Shown here piece by piece: positions 44,790-56,878 of a stretch of DNA of 64,000 bases (the first letter of the stretch is position 1; each line of letters begins with the position of its first letter). This stretch comes from Gracilariopsis chorda (Eukaryota; Rhodophyta; Florideophyceae; Gracilariales; Gracilariaceae). The DNA lies in contig NBIV01000242.1 of assembly GCA_003194525.1 (NCBI GenBank), positions 46,898 to 110,897 on the forward strand, given 5' to 3'. A program made the translations under genes and the position numbers. Under the pieces are notes generated by a model. It saw only the letters and a program-made list of their open reading frames with translations. It did no database searches and was not told the origin of the DNA.

Positions 44790-46940
44790 CGGATGCAGAA
44801 CTGAATGGCTTTGAGCAAGAGTGGATTTGCGATAGCTACAGGCATTGGATGAGGTGTGTGCGCATTTCTGGATGTAAGCTGTGAACTATGTAAAAGCAGC
44901 ACTTGGTCATTCCTTTAAACATTCGACAACGCAATGTACCACTAATCCGCGCAAGGTCCTTTGAATTGCACATCCAGAACCAAGCCGTTCAAGCTCTTTC
45001 TCTGTCCATTTTGAACGGTTGGGGCACGTGCAATTAAAATGGGTAATTGCTCTCAAATTCTCTGACTTTCTACAAAAGAAAACTCAAAGTTGATGTGATG
45101 TAAGATCTGTTGCTCCAACGCCTGTCCTTTGTTGTCGAATCAAGCCACCTACACAGTACACTGATCGAAGCGCACGACAACGAACAGCTTTTCATATAAC
45201 ACCGTGGTATGCAGCACCTTCCAAATGACCATAACTGGCACATCAATATTTAGTTCCAAGATATGATGGAGTCATCCAGTGGGCGCATACTGATATGAAA
45301 ACTCGGAGACGATATTACTGGTGATGTCGGACTTTAAGTATTTTTACCAGTCTGGTTGTACAGTCGTCGCTGATGTATGATTGACGCGCCCACCAGGAAC
45401 CAGGACCAGCGCTGCCGCATTATCTTCATCGAGCAACGGGTTTGTGGACGGAATTGGCATTTTGCTGAGATCCCCGTCCTCCTTGTGCCGTGTTGTGAGT
45501 CAGTGTCATAGGACGTGGTAAGCAATTTGCATCCCCCCAGTGGATCCGAGAGCTACTGAACCGCTTTTGTATGTGGTGTAGCGTGTATGGAGCTTACGAA
45601 CGACGCAAATGCCTTTTTATCCGCTTGGCGTACTTTTCCCGTAACATAGAGCACCTAAACCGATCAAAATGTCGAAAAAATACTTTTTCATAGCAATGCG
45701 TTCAAAATTCTTGTATAGAATCCTCTCAAATTTGTTGAATCTTAGTTTGTGAAGTGTGCAGTGCGGTTGCAAGGAGGAAAGTGGTTTCTGGTAGTTGAAG
45801 CTACATTTTTCTTTTCTTGCTCAGATCAAGCTAGAGATATCGTCACTTATACTTTTTTTCGACATATTCTACTTAGCTGTTCAACTATTTATTACATCCT
45901 GCTTGGAGGTGGAGTTCCCCTCTGAGAAACTCTACCCGTGGCTATGTACGCATGCAGCAGTCTGGTAGCTGATGAACAGACCGTGAGGATCGACCAGACG
46001 CCCTGCTCAGACAAGCATCATTGTCTGACGTAAAAAGCCTCACATATGCGCCAACCGGGATATGGTAAAATATCCCGATGTTTTCTTAATGCAGCATTTT
46101 TCTGCGCGCACGCAACAACATTTTTACTCCACTCACCCTCCCTGTGTACTTGTAGCACAACTGAAACCAGCTGCGATTAGTTGCAGCCTGGAAAGATCGT
46201 CGAGCCCCCAGATGGAGGCAAGGATTACATTCCACTGCACTGGAGATCTTTTAGCAACGCATCTTTGAGTTCAAAAAACCTTCGTGAGACCATGGACGAA
46301 TAAATCAGAACGAGCAGTTGTATCTCGCGAAGCAGATCCGCACGTTGAAACCAGGGACCGTATCTGAGAAAAGAGTCTGTACTGCTGCTTGCACTGTCCG
46401 TATTTACTGCAAACATTCCAAGCATGCCATTATAGTGTGACATATGTCGTAAAAATATGCGGCAATGCCCATTGTAGCAGTTATTTCGGCTACTATGCCT
46501 TCTGAATGGGTTATATCAGGTTGAGAGCGTGTGTGTTTCCAGTGCCTGCGGATCATTGCACAAAGAAACCTTTTATTGGAGTGCTCGTTTGCTCTTGCAG
46601 TGCTTATGGTTGTTGCGATGTGGCATAAGCATGACAAGGACTTGTCTTTGGCCATTTTATAAGATCGCGTACCTTGAATGCAACGTTTACGAATCTCGAG
46701 CCACGCAAGGGTCTCGGGCTGTTCTAGCGTGATGTATCTCAGTCAATGATGCACCATCCTGCCCTATTTGCTGTGAGAAAAAGTTGTGATTGCGAAGCAC
46801 TTGTGTACCGTGCTGGTCTGAGATCTCCTTCAGACGTCAATGCATTTATTAACTTCGTTGCTGAGGATCACCTGTATGTATTTCGCTACCTAGCGCCTAC
46901 CAGTTCTCAACCGCTATTATATCTGCATCTGGACGTCGCT
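44790..46940 (-). pseudogene. PIF1 helicase scraps of Helitron copy 2
   Basis: Short matches to the copy 1 helicase in order: TATMGIAAYFYD (about 46470), a region with FLRYGPWFQRADLLREIQLL and then FFELKDALLKDLQCSG (about 46370-46225), a stretch at 45525-45334 matching an alternative frame of copy 1 (ISAKCQFRPQT), and KAIQFCI at the C-terminal end (about 44815). The Walker B box is not preserved. Confidence 0.65.
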
Positions 46941-47218
46941 GGTATCGTCTAACAACCAGACGTCGTAGCTCTGCGGGTATGCTGTAGATCTGCACTGCTT
47001 CTTGAAATGAAATATCAAACACCGTTCCTTCTGCGAGCATTTCGCTTGCAATCACCATTTAACGAGACCTTTCAAACTTCTGTCCGTTGATATTCTTGGC
47101 ATCTTCATAAGAGCTCGAGTCGCGATTCAGGAGCAGCAAACAAAGAGAACCAGCTCAAAATCGGATGTTGACACACCTTTGATCCTTTAAACGCACTGTT
47201 CGTCTTCCGTGTGCTCTA

Positions 47219-48720
47219 TCATGTACATGTATGAATCGCAATCATCTGTAGGTACCTTAATGCTGTATTCGCCGTGTTCATTGGGCACTGGAGCAGAAAT
47301 CGTGCGATGTACACGTACTTTTCAAAATACGAAAGGTAGTTGAGGCTCGCATATGCTTCTGACCATGCAAAATATCTCTTCATCGTAGACGGCTGCGATG
47401 TGGAATGAATCTGATTTGGCCCTCTTAGCAGAAAGTTTCGCTCTTCTTCCAGGTGAATGGGAAGTGCGTCTACTCTAGCTATGATCTGAACATGGAGAAA
47501 CTCAAGAATTCTCGAAGTTCTGTTGACGGCACCCACCCCACGCGCACGCAAGTATGCAAGAATATCGTTTTGCACCTTCGGCTCTTGTTGCTGCTCGTAT
47601 TGCATGCCTGTCTCAATAGCCACACTCACATTGGGCACCACATCCTGTGCTTTGGGCTGCTGAAATGCGTATTGAATCAGATAAGCCACCACGCACTACT
47701 CTTGCGTGCCTTTTACGTTGATATTAAAGCAATAAGGCTTGTTCAGTGTTAGGTTGCACGTCAAAGTACTGAGGTTTTATGCGGTAGATCAGGCGACTCG
47801 TGCCTTCTTCAATATACGTCTCCGGCACAATCATGTCGCTGTCATATACAAACGTGCACCACCCAGCTTGATTCTGGCACAAAGACAAGTGAAGCTACGT
47901 ACAAATGGGCCAAACAAGGCCACGCAACACATCTTATCCACTGAGAAAGATTTCTTCTGCGCGAATCAGATTGTCGTTCAAGTCAAAGTCTTCAATCATG
48001 CATCTTTCGAGCCGAACGAAGATCTGGTGATGAGTCACATTGCGCTGTTGGAATTCAAGCTCCAATACCAGTCTCAAGCCCGTCGTTCCAAAGTTAGGCT
48101 CTGACTTCTTCACAGATGCCTTCATGAAGTCATTTTTGTATTGGATTTACACCCTTCCAATCAGATCCAGTTGGTCAAGTGGACAAGAGCGGTTAGTATG
48201 TGCTATGAATGAGCTACGATTGCTGGTGTCCATACCAAGGCGCTGGATGTCTTCTTGTCAGATGCTCATGGTGATTGTAATGATGAGAGAAGGAATTCCT
48301 CTCCGTGCCACAGTCACCTGTATATCTATGCGCTTGATCTTCCTGTATGCTAGTGGGCTGAACGAGACATCGAGGAGAAAGATACGTCCAATTTGCGCTA
48401 CTTGGGATTCTGAAAACGGACCATGTTGCTGATATGCTGGCTGGATCTCCTGCTCTTGTATAATGCGAACCTGTTGTTTTCTCCATAGAACCCACACTCT
48501 CATGTCTTCAATATTTGTGTGAGTGCAAAGTAATCGCATCTGCATCAATGGTCCACTCTTCAGAAACACTTTGTTCGAGTACAGTCTTCGTTTTGCGCTC
48601 TCGGCCCAAGTGAACTTTTGGAGCTTCCATTCGTTGTTTTCGAGACCTGAAATGTGCCGTGTAGGGTTTTTTGCATTCAAATAAAGGCCGTTTCAAACGC
48701 TTTGTGCTGATCTCCATACG
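47219..48720 (-). pseudogene. Rep domain of Helitron copy 2
   Basis: Minus-strand blocks matching copy 1: KSGPLMQMRLLCTHTNIEDM and GRIFLLDVSFSPLAY (about 48570-48330), LELEFQQRNVTHHQIFVRLE (HUH box, about 48070-48010), VAYLIQYAFQQ (tyrosine block Y-x3-Y, about 47690-47660), then HSTSQPSTMKRYFAWSEAY (about 47420). The Lys after the second Tyr is changed to Gln. Confidence 0.75.
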
Positions 48721-49140
48721 GGTAGAGCAGAGGGCAAGCGCCTTTCTCTGCTAGGTTGTCTGGAGCATTTTGAGGCGCCCCATCTCCAGCAGCAGGAGCA
48801 GCAGGAGCAGCAGAAGCAGCAGCATTTTCAAGGAGAGTACCTCCACCTGCATGAGCAGCGCCGACTGTGGCAATTTGGGTTTCTTTGTATCCACGTACGA
48901 CTACTCCTCGTTCCGCTGCTTATAGGCTGATTTACACGGCTATATCGGCCTTCTATTGTTGTTGTTGCGTGTCAGCATGTATAGGTACCGCTCGCGCCCC
49001 ACGTCTGCCTTGGACTAGATTACATCGTACAGCTTCGGTCCGATGTCTCGTAAGTTGATATCCTGAGTGAAAGCACGCAGATTGGTATTGAAATAGTAAG
49101 ATGAATCCAAGCAAGGCACACCAATGACCCACAGAAAACT

Positions 49141-50330
49141 CTAGCACATGTTGTTTAGATTCTGCATGCCGAAAGCGAGAGATGCGTTGCCTTCAAATCT
49201 GAAAAAGGAAAGACCCCCTCCCGTCACATACGACATATTCATGAACGCTTGCGTAGTCCTGAAGAGTGAATTGAAGTTGAAGAAATGGGATTGTAGCGCT
49301 CTTAGACTGTATAGACTGCGAATAAACTCGTTTCTATCCCGTCTGCGAAATGTGACGTCGCATATCGACATTATTTTCATTACATAGCACGATACGGTTG
49401 CCGTTTTTCGAAGCAGAACGCCACCATAATAATTGCCGCTATGAATTCTCAATGTATATTCGGGGTACGGACAGAAGGATATAGTCTGCGAGTCCTCGCA
49501 GCATCTTTCGCGTCTCCCTTGACCCGCAGTTGGAACCGTCTCAAACTTTGACAGGCGTGCACGGATTGATGGATCGTTCAACGCCTGAGCTGCCACGGTA
49601 TCCCACACAAATTATAAGCGATAGTTTCCTAGATCAGAACTCCCAGCAGACTGCATTATCGTAGCATCTAGCTGCTGCTGTGGCTGCTGCAAATGCTGCG
49701 GCTGCTACTGCGGTGCCTTGAAAGGAGCAGGAGTGATCTCATCTTATTCACATCCGATGGGAACAGGCATTTGCTCTTTTTCTTCAGCGTCGGGCAGAGC
49801 AGACTGCTGTGGCAGCTGTGAGGGAGCCGGAGTAATCTCATTCTCTTCCAACTCCATCGGTATGGGCATCTGTTCTTCTTCTGGTTGAGCTTGTGGCAAA
49901 GCAAGCTGCAACGGTTGCTGCGAGTGAGCGGGAGCTCTCTCATTCTTATCCCTTTACCTCGCAGCGGGCATCTGATCAGCATGCATCGATGGAAGAAATG
50001 GAGGCATTGGAGGCGGGAGAATGTGAGATGGAAGGCATCTCACAAAATCGAGAAATACAAATATCGTAGAGAACTTCGGTAGTGCGATGAAAATAGACCC
50101 ACTTGCCCCAGCAACGGAGGTAGGTGCACAAGTAATGTCATATTCATCAACGGCTGGAACAATGGGCACTTGCACGTGCGTTTCGCTCTCATTTACCACC
50201 GCTTCATCTGGAATGGGAAGAACTGGTACTCGTCTAGGTCGTACAGCCTTTCGCCGTGCCCTACCGCTCTTGACGCGAGGAACTGCACATTCTTGCCTTG
50301 CACCGCCTGAGTTTGCCATTGGCCATCCCA
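49141..50330 (-). pseudogene. N-terminal part of Helitron copy 2
   Basis: Matches 34781-36400 of copy 1: NSGGARQ-type repeats (only a few left), RRKAVRPRRVPVLPIPDEAV, LPSHILPPPMPPFLP, the EENEITPAPS-type repeats (about 49900-49730), then MWDTVAAQALNDPSIRARL and KFETVPTAGQ. Copy 1 has a TAG where this copy has the Lys before FETVPTAGQ, so the copy 1 stop is a private mutation. The Cys region is partly lost. Confidence 0.7.
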
Positions 50331-51319
50331 AACTTGCTCTGGCACCGCCAGCGTCGGCCGTAGTACCTCTGGCATTGGATCTGGCACTTCCGAAGTTCGA
50401 TCAGGTTCCACCAGAGTTCGTACGTGAACCTCTTTGCCTTGTAGTAATTTACAAAAACATAAGACCGAACAATTTAAGTTTTTAACCCCTAAGAGGTTTG
50501 CCAGAGTTTCAAAATAATTTCCAACATAAAAAAGTTGAAATTGAAAATATTGGTTGCAGTTTGCTGCTTTGCATCCACCAGGCCTAGTTCCATGAGCAAT
50601 TAAAAACCTACTGCAACAAATATGTTTCCCGATGCAGCCGGGCACAGCAAAGAGATTCTCCACACACTTTTGTTGAACCTTGACGAGTGGATTGTCCCCT
50701 GCCAATTTTGAAGATGTTTGATGTTTAATCCGGGTCCTGTTGTAATAAAGCAGTGCATTTACTAGCACACCGAAGTGCTCTTTCCGGCCCAAAGAGATAA
50801 GACACTGCGGCCGCCCCAAAACGTGCACAAAAAGCAGAAATTAGGTCCACGAAACTCTCAGACGTCTTAAATCGCTGTTACGTCACCAGTATAGTCTTGT
50901 GGTACACCTGAGCTTTCAAAGATTCGTTGTACTCCGTGGGTTGCTCTTGCGACGTTCTGTACACGAACTTGTCCTTGCCTGCGTCCCATACTAGCCATAT
51001 TGCCCAGAGTAGCAAGCGTTTACAACAATACGCTACAGCCCAAGCCGGAAAAGGTAGACAAAGGAGTGGTTTGGTTCGGCACGCAAGATTCTATTTGCGA
51101 TGCGCCAGTGTGGCATATATGTCTGTGCAGCATGCTGCAATGGCGCAGCACAACTTGCGAGTTACGTTTCGGAACTCGCTTTACTGCTAAATGACTCGCA
51201 ATGCAGTCATTTACTGTAGTGCAAGCTGCCGAGCAGCAGGGATATTCAAAATGCAGCACCAACCAAGAAGCCAGTAAGCTGTACGTTTTGATGCTACTGC
51301 TGCTGGTGCTGAATATTTC

Positions 51320-52034
51320 TGTAGTGGAATAACCAGCGGAGGAAAGGACACATGAAGGCGTTAGTGATCCTTCTCTATAGAGAGCAGCAACAGCAGACAG
51401 AGTCATTTCTGGCCAAGCACGCTTGCCGGGCGTAAACCCGGACTCAACTTCATGATGTGGGTAGGAGAGAGCGGTATAATAACGATAAAGTGGTCGCGAG
51501 ACAGCGAAAAGAACAAAAGAGAACACCGTTAAACACTGGAGTGTCACATGTATAAGGGAAAGTGTAAAGGGTCAAGAACAACCAACAAGGACGAAAAGAG
51601 TAATGCGATATGCGGTTACATACGCCACGAGATGGAATAACTAATCCCGCGGAAGGAGCTGCCCCTCGAATAGCTTTTATCAAATAACAGGAATTCCTGA
51701 GTCAGAGCCGAACACTCGGTTGTTTTGCTTACTTCGCCGGAACGGGTGACGGCGGCCAGCCGAACTATAGGTGGCGCCGGGCAACTGTCAGGCGATTATT
51801 AGGAGAATAACTAAATCAAATATAACTATTCCTAAACATTAGTTGCATATACCACTACACGTGTGTTAAGTGTGCCAAAGTTGCAAGTAAATTAATATTC
51901 ATTAAACTGTGCAATTAACCTCGATATCAAGTAATTGACCGCCGATTCATATATTGAGCTATCCCGCCGCAATGCTGTAACTCTGTACATGAGTCGCGAT
52001 ACGCGATTAACTTCCGTGAACGCGTTACATTACA
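51320..52034 (-). repeat. Element 3, LTR (inverted relative to element 1)
   Basis: The sequence is the complement of the element 1 LTR along its whole length: TGTAGTGGAATAACCAGCG at 51320 pairs with the LTR end of element 1 (TGTGGTGCAATAACCAGCG as complement). ACTATAGGTGGCGCCGGG at about 51764 matches the complement of the 9855 region, and it ends CGCGTTACATTACA at 52034. 715 bases. It is the 3' LTR of an element oriented on -. Confidence 0.85.
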
Positions 52035-52050
52035 TATCTCCCTCCTAAGG
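52035..52050 (-). promoter_or_regulatory. Polypurine tract of element 3
   Basis: On the minus strand TTAGGAGGGAGATA abuts the TGTAATG start of the LTR. The same A/G tract plus ATA spacer precedes the LTR of element 2. Confidence 0.65.
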
Positions 52051-52259
52051 TGTGAAAGAGACCTCACTAGCAACGGTTAAGCACGCAAAGCGAGTGTACA
52101 TAACGAACTTCCTGTTGCGGCTGATCCAGTCTGGTCGTCTCCCTACCATCAAACGTCTTTCCCTTCTCGTAACGCGATCACTTTTTCGCCTCTAGCGAGT
52201 GTTTCGCACTTTTCTTCGATTCCATCGACATCTTTTGCGTCTTATCCGCCTGTTACTCG

Positions 52260-54162
52260 CACTTAATCCATAGACAATGTTCCGAAGAACTCGGCCAAGC
52301 CACAGCAAGACGGCTCTTTCTACGTTCCAGACGAGTCACTGGTTCCCAACACAAACCTTGGCCAGCAACCTGCGATGCAGTGGAATCCTCCGCAGTTCGT
52401 AGGCGAGTTCGACAGCGCTTCTCTCTCACAGATGGGTCCTCAGCAACCTACGGTTTAGATGCGTCTTGCAAACTACCAGCCTTCTCAAGAGGTCTGCCAA
52501 CCAACGACACAGCCTCACTAAATGAATCCGGTGGTGTGGCAATGGTCTCAAAAGCAGCTACTTCTAGAAATCTCCCTCAGATTCCGCGGGTTTGATAAAA
52601 TGAACTAAAAGGGGCGGATCCGTGACAGACTGCAGCTCCGTCCTTACGAGAAACATTGTTCCACCCGCATAGGGTTTGTCTCGAGATTACCATCGAGTCT
52701 TGTACTGATGAGATTTGCCGATTACTGGGTGAGGTGCACACTTACATGACGCCATCTTTCAACTGGAGACAGTGGGTTGCTTTTCCGTCTCAGGCTATTA
52801 TCCAATACAATCTTGAAAGTAACGTGAACGCGCCGGCAGCACTTATCAAGGTGGCAAATCAGCGGTTTTACTGAAATTATTCAGGCATTCCCACTCCCAT
52901 CAACTTCTGTTTTGACATGGCCTTCTATCAAGCGCTCTGGGAGATAGAATATGGAGAGAATCGCGCTTGTCTTGCGTACGTTGTTGAACAGGTGCCAGGG
53001 TATACGGGTTCATGAAAAACGTGTTGTGTTGTACAATTCCGCTGTTGCGTGCCGAGTTCCGATATCTAACTTGTGAATCAGGGTCATCTCAACTTTAGAA
53101 GATGATCCGTCTTAAACGACGTAGCTATTCTTGTTGGGGATATCTCATTCCTTAACATAACACTGACGCGAATAGAAGTCGCCCTTGCCACATGCGTGGG
53201 AGATATGTTCCGATTCTATTGTCCTGGGACTCTACCGAAGTGTTCTGGGGGTGTTCCATAGAGCTTCTTCTTTGCATCATATATGTAGATAGTCGGCTAT
53301 TGATAAACCCATTCACCAGATCGTGGTTCATGGTAAACATGGTTTGGGCTGCGCAAGTGGCGGTGTATCTGCTCCAAGACGTCCACGACCAACATCATCT
53401 TTGGTATATTTTACCGACAATTAATCGTCGCACCTGATCCCTTAATTTACAATCGTGCTGGGCAGTAATGGAAACTCGTCAGAGCTGATGTGTTTCCTCA
53501 ATGTTATCGAAAATATCAATTGGAGTGCAGTACCAGTATTCTAATCTGCTCCTAACGATGACTTAGACACAAGTAACCGATCACTGGGAAGAAACACTCC
53601 TCGCGCGGATGTATTCATCTATTACGATCCGTGGACGGGGATGACGGTTACTCGAGATAAGGCATTAATAGTGCAAGACGGGGAAAGAGTTTTCCCGGCT
53701 TGAAAACCAACAGGATTTGTCGTCACTGACGAGTTCTTTCTAGGGGCAAATGCACAAGATCCAATGTTGGATGATTTTCCTGATGAAGATTAGGAAAATG
53801 CTCCTGTGACGACGGGAGATCCGGTTAAGCAGAAAGTGGATCCATTGGTTTCTCTGGCTTCGTCGCCGACGTCTATGGCTTCTCTGGCTGTGCCGGTTCT
53901 GATTCCGTCCGCGTTAGTTGCATATCCCTTAGCAGTGATGAGTGATGCCCAACATACCGCTATGCTTTCTCAGGTTCTTCAGGAGGTTGAGTTTTCCGAC
54001 TTAACGTCGAGTGAAATCTCGCAAATGCATGGTGCTCTCCGCGAAAGGATTGTACCTAGGAGAAGTAGTGAATATCAACGAGATGTCAATGAAACGTTCC
54101 CTAGAAAACTTAGGGGCTTGTTCAGTTACATTAGCTTGGTTGTTGTGAGCTCGTACAGCTAG
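52260..54162 (+). pseudogene. aORF of element 3, conserved unknown protein, broken
   Basis: It is collinear with the aORFs of elements 1 and 2. QQPAMQWNPPQFVGEFDS matches QPVMQWNSPQFVGGF of element 1. FHPHRVCLEITIESCTDE to MTPSFNW (about 52655-52770) matches the WFHP block. RGRYVPILLSWDSTEVFWGC (about 53195-53255) matches the GRYV...GC block, and TGFVVTDEFFLGANAQDPM (about 53715-53770) plus MLSQVLQEVEFSDL (about 53955-54005) match the C-terminal part. More than ten stops and frameshifts. It begins about 220 bases past the LTR. The pol genes of this element, expected beyond 54.2 kb on -, are not there, so the element is truncated. Confidence 0.75.
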
Positions 54163-54876
54163 GAGCCGCAAGAAAAGAATTTCCAGTAAACTGTGCATTT
54201 CTCTGATATTTCTCTGCTTTTCTCTTCTTTTGAAATATTCATGTGTGTATAGTATGCGACTTGATGCTTTCGTTCAAGAGTCTTCCTTCTTTTTTTGAGG
54301 CTTTGTTAGTTCGTGTCCTTCTAGTGTCCATTCGACCAAGATGTTGGCCTCATATGAGGCCAGCCGATGTGAGAAAAGAAATAAATAAAACATTTCACTT
54401 CCGGCTCAGAAACAAGTAGTTTTTGAACTGGGGGTTCAAATTCAAAGAGTTTAAGCACAAACAAGCCATTTTCAACGGCTTGTTTGTGCTTAAATGCTTC
54501 GAAATCTGTAGCAATAGGTAGTTGTAACAGCTCAGTTGGCTCAAACCAGTTGAGAAGCTGTAGTAAACCCGAGTTCAAACCTCGCTGAGTTTCTTCAAAC
54601 TCTAAATATCCTTCGGGATCTCGACTGATTCTTTTAATAATTATTTCTAAGAACGCATACGCACCCACTTGAACAACAGAATGGTTAAGGTGACATCTGT
54701 TAAAGGGGTTGTTTCGCCATAGAATTAATTAAATCTTGCAAGTTTCATAACGCAGATTGAAGCAGTAGGGGGCTTACGGTAATTGAACTTTTGCTTTTGT
54801 CAACAGCACATAAAAGCTTTGATTCTAGCTCAATAAACGAGGTTGACGCATGTGTTTACGTCTTTTTTTACATTTT
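54163..54876. other. Spacer with a minus frame and a perfect hairpin
   Basis: A 115-codon minus frame (54668-54321) has varied composition (EGYLEFEETQRGLNSGLLQL, LFVLKLFEFEPP) but no motif I know. It includes a perfect inverted repeat at 54450-54494 (18-base arms, 9-base loop). A further near-palindrome CTCAGTTGG / CCAGTTGAG lies at about 54530-54555. It could be the 3' side of the piggyBac element or a host fragment; I cannot tell. Confidence 0.4.
54450..54494. repeat. Perfect 18-base inverted repeat
   Basis: TTTAAGCACAAACAAGCC pairs fully with GGCTTGTTTGTGCTTAAA across a 9-base loop. There is no T run after it, so it is not an obvious terminator. Confidence 0.8.
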
Positions 54877-56878
54877 TTATATCATAACACCGTGACAGTC
54901 ACGTAAATGGTCAGCAAAACATTTTCTACCAGTTCCACTATGACATATATAAATGGAATCATTCTTGAAAGCAAAACAATCAGAACAAATAAACTTTGAC
55001 TTCTTCGTTGATTTGCAAATTTTGCAGCGTCCTTGGTAAAGTGCCATTGTATCGGTACCATTACTTCTCTTACGTTTGCGACTGCATTGCATCAAATGAA
55101 TGCCCGTACCAGCTCTTTTCGGAGCTGACTCGATATCATCCAAAACTTGGTTGGTTCTGTCTATAAGGCCAGTTGTATCCCAGGTATTATCGATTAATTC
55201 ATCTGCCAATTTTGTATAGAATGTATTTGGATTGAGGTTACATCGTCCTTCTTTAGCTGACTTGTATATATTCCACGCGTCAACCATGCGCATTGCCAAA
55301 AGCGAGCAATTAACCCTGAAAGACTATTCCTTAACTCTATTTTCTTCTCAAGTTTGAGTTCATCTTGGCGGCACCGATTGTGCCGATCAATCATCGAACA
55401 GCACTCATAGTACTCTTTGCATACTTCTGGAATAGGTGTTTCAATCTCAACAATCTTGGTGATGTTGTTAACCTTCCTCCAACGTTCTCTTAAGATTGGA
55501 GTAGCAGGATTGGTGGTTCCATAGGTAGATATAAAATACCTTCGATCTCTGTCCACCCATAAAACTGCCATGAGATTCGTGTTAACTGAATTTCCCTTCG
55601 ATAGAAGCGTAACGTGCTCTCCCCTTTGAGCAAGTGTCAATTCTGACAAATGTTTCATAGGAAACTCTCTAGTAGCAGTCTTCACAACCCCGATAAATCT
55701 TAACCCTTTTTCCAATAGAGAAGTTGCAGTTTGGACAGACGCAAAAAATGAATCGGCGCAAACAACCCTTTCAGTTCCAAACCAAGGCTCAACCAGTCGC
55801 AGAAGAACAGCAGTTCCATGCGGATGGTTCTCAGAGAACGAAGATTGTGAGTTCTTTTCTGAACCCATACTGAGTTCAATTCTCATCATAATACCACTTT
55901 CTCCGCCACAAACGGATTTTATCTCACATCCGTTTTCGGGTTTTCGATCCACTGCTGTGTAATGAGGGAGGCCAACGTCAACCCATTCTCCACCAAGTCC
56001 GTACCAACGTGACATGCTTTCGTCAACACATAGAGAGTGAGACGGTGTGACCAATGTCCGGCGATGGTCGTTAATTGCTTTCACGAAATCCGTGACGAGA
56101 TTCCAACGAGCAACTCCACCTTCGTCGCGCTTTCCATCTCCGCTAAAGACAATGCAGCTTCTAATAGTCTCAAATCTGTTCCTGGCCATAATTTTTTCAA
56201 GGTCAGGGGATGATAAATACCGATACTGAGACTTTTGACTCCACAAGTCACGCCTGTCTGAGAACTCTAATCGAGTCATCAAAACGAGAATGCCAAAAAA
56301 CTTTAGACTCTCTCCTCCAGTAGTCCTCGAAGAATCTTTTCGGCAAAGGGTACCAATAGTTCTATCCACAATCACTTTCAAATAAGTGTTAGGAAAAATC
56401 CACATAAAGCAGTCGAGTGGAGTCAGATTATTCGGAGCGTGACGGGCGGTGATGAAATCTCCAGCTGGGCCAATGACTTTCCACTGATGCAATTGCACAA
56501 ATCCATTTAACGGCGTCGAAACATCAGAAATGATCCACTTTCGGCCATGGACGTCCACTGATTCGTCGCCTGCAACTTGAACGTCTGTGACATTTACGTT
56601 CTGCAAAGGTACAGAAGCGTTACTTTCTGTCACGATCGAGTCGCTATTGCTCGGGTCGTCGGCAGTGTTGTCCTCATTACAAATACCAGTGCTGTCTCCC
56701 AGACGTTCGGTTTGTTTCTCTCTGTCGTCAACATAATCGCCCTCTTTAACGTTGCAGAGATGCAAAGTACACTGCTTGGTTTGGCCCGGTAAGTCAAACC
56801 AACAAGTGATCACTGACCGATTTCTGTTGTTTAAATTGACTGTTTCCACATTTGTGACAATACCATTGACCATAGTGG
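54877..56878 (-). pseudogene. piggyBac-type transposase, one frameshift, 5' end cut by an LTR
   Basis: DDE_Tnp_1_7 (piggyBac) pattern: NNLTPLDCFMWIFP at the start of the domain, FFGILVLMTRLEFSDRRDLW, then catalytic Asp in LCVDESMSRWYG, RVVCADSFFAS and LWVDRDRRYFIST (about residues 296, 386 and 453 counted from the Met at 56909). After YYECCSMIDRHNRCRQDELK the frame shifts by one base in an A run at 55298-55301. The other frame continues to a Cys-rich C-terminus (CKICKSTKKSKFICSDC, CHSGTGRKCFADHLRDCH), the zinc-binding tail of the family. The open frame runs past 56878 into the LTR, so the first 10 or so codons are LTR-derived. The true N-terminus is missing. The enzyme would cut and paste at TTAA sites. 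All three catalytic residues are kept. Confidence 0.85.

Larger units (their letters stand above)
44640..51319 (-). mobile_element. Helitron copy 2, decayed
   Basis: Collinear with copy 1 in reverse: upstream unit-B-like DNA at about 51010-51310, N-terminal repeats at 49668-50330, Cys region at 49141-49608, Rep at 47219-48680, and helicase scraps at 44790-46940. Many stops and indels on all parts, so it is older than copy 1. The upstream end touches the LTR at 51320. Confidence 0.7.

Noticed and set aside
54321-54668. Chromodomain or pol remnant of element 3 on the minus strand
   Set aside because: None of the chromodomain or integrase residues are present. The composition is different.
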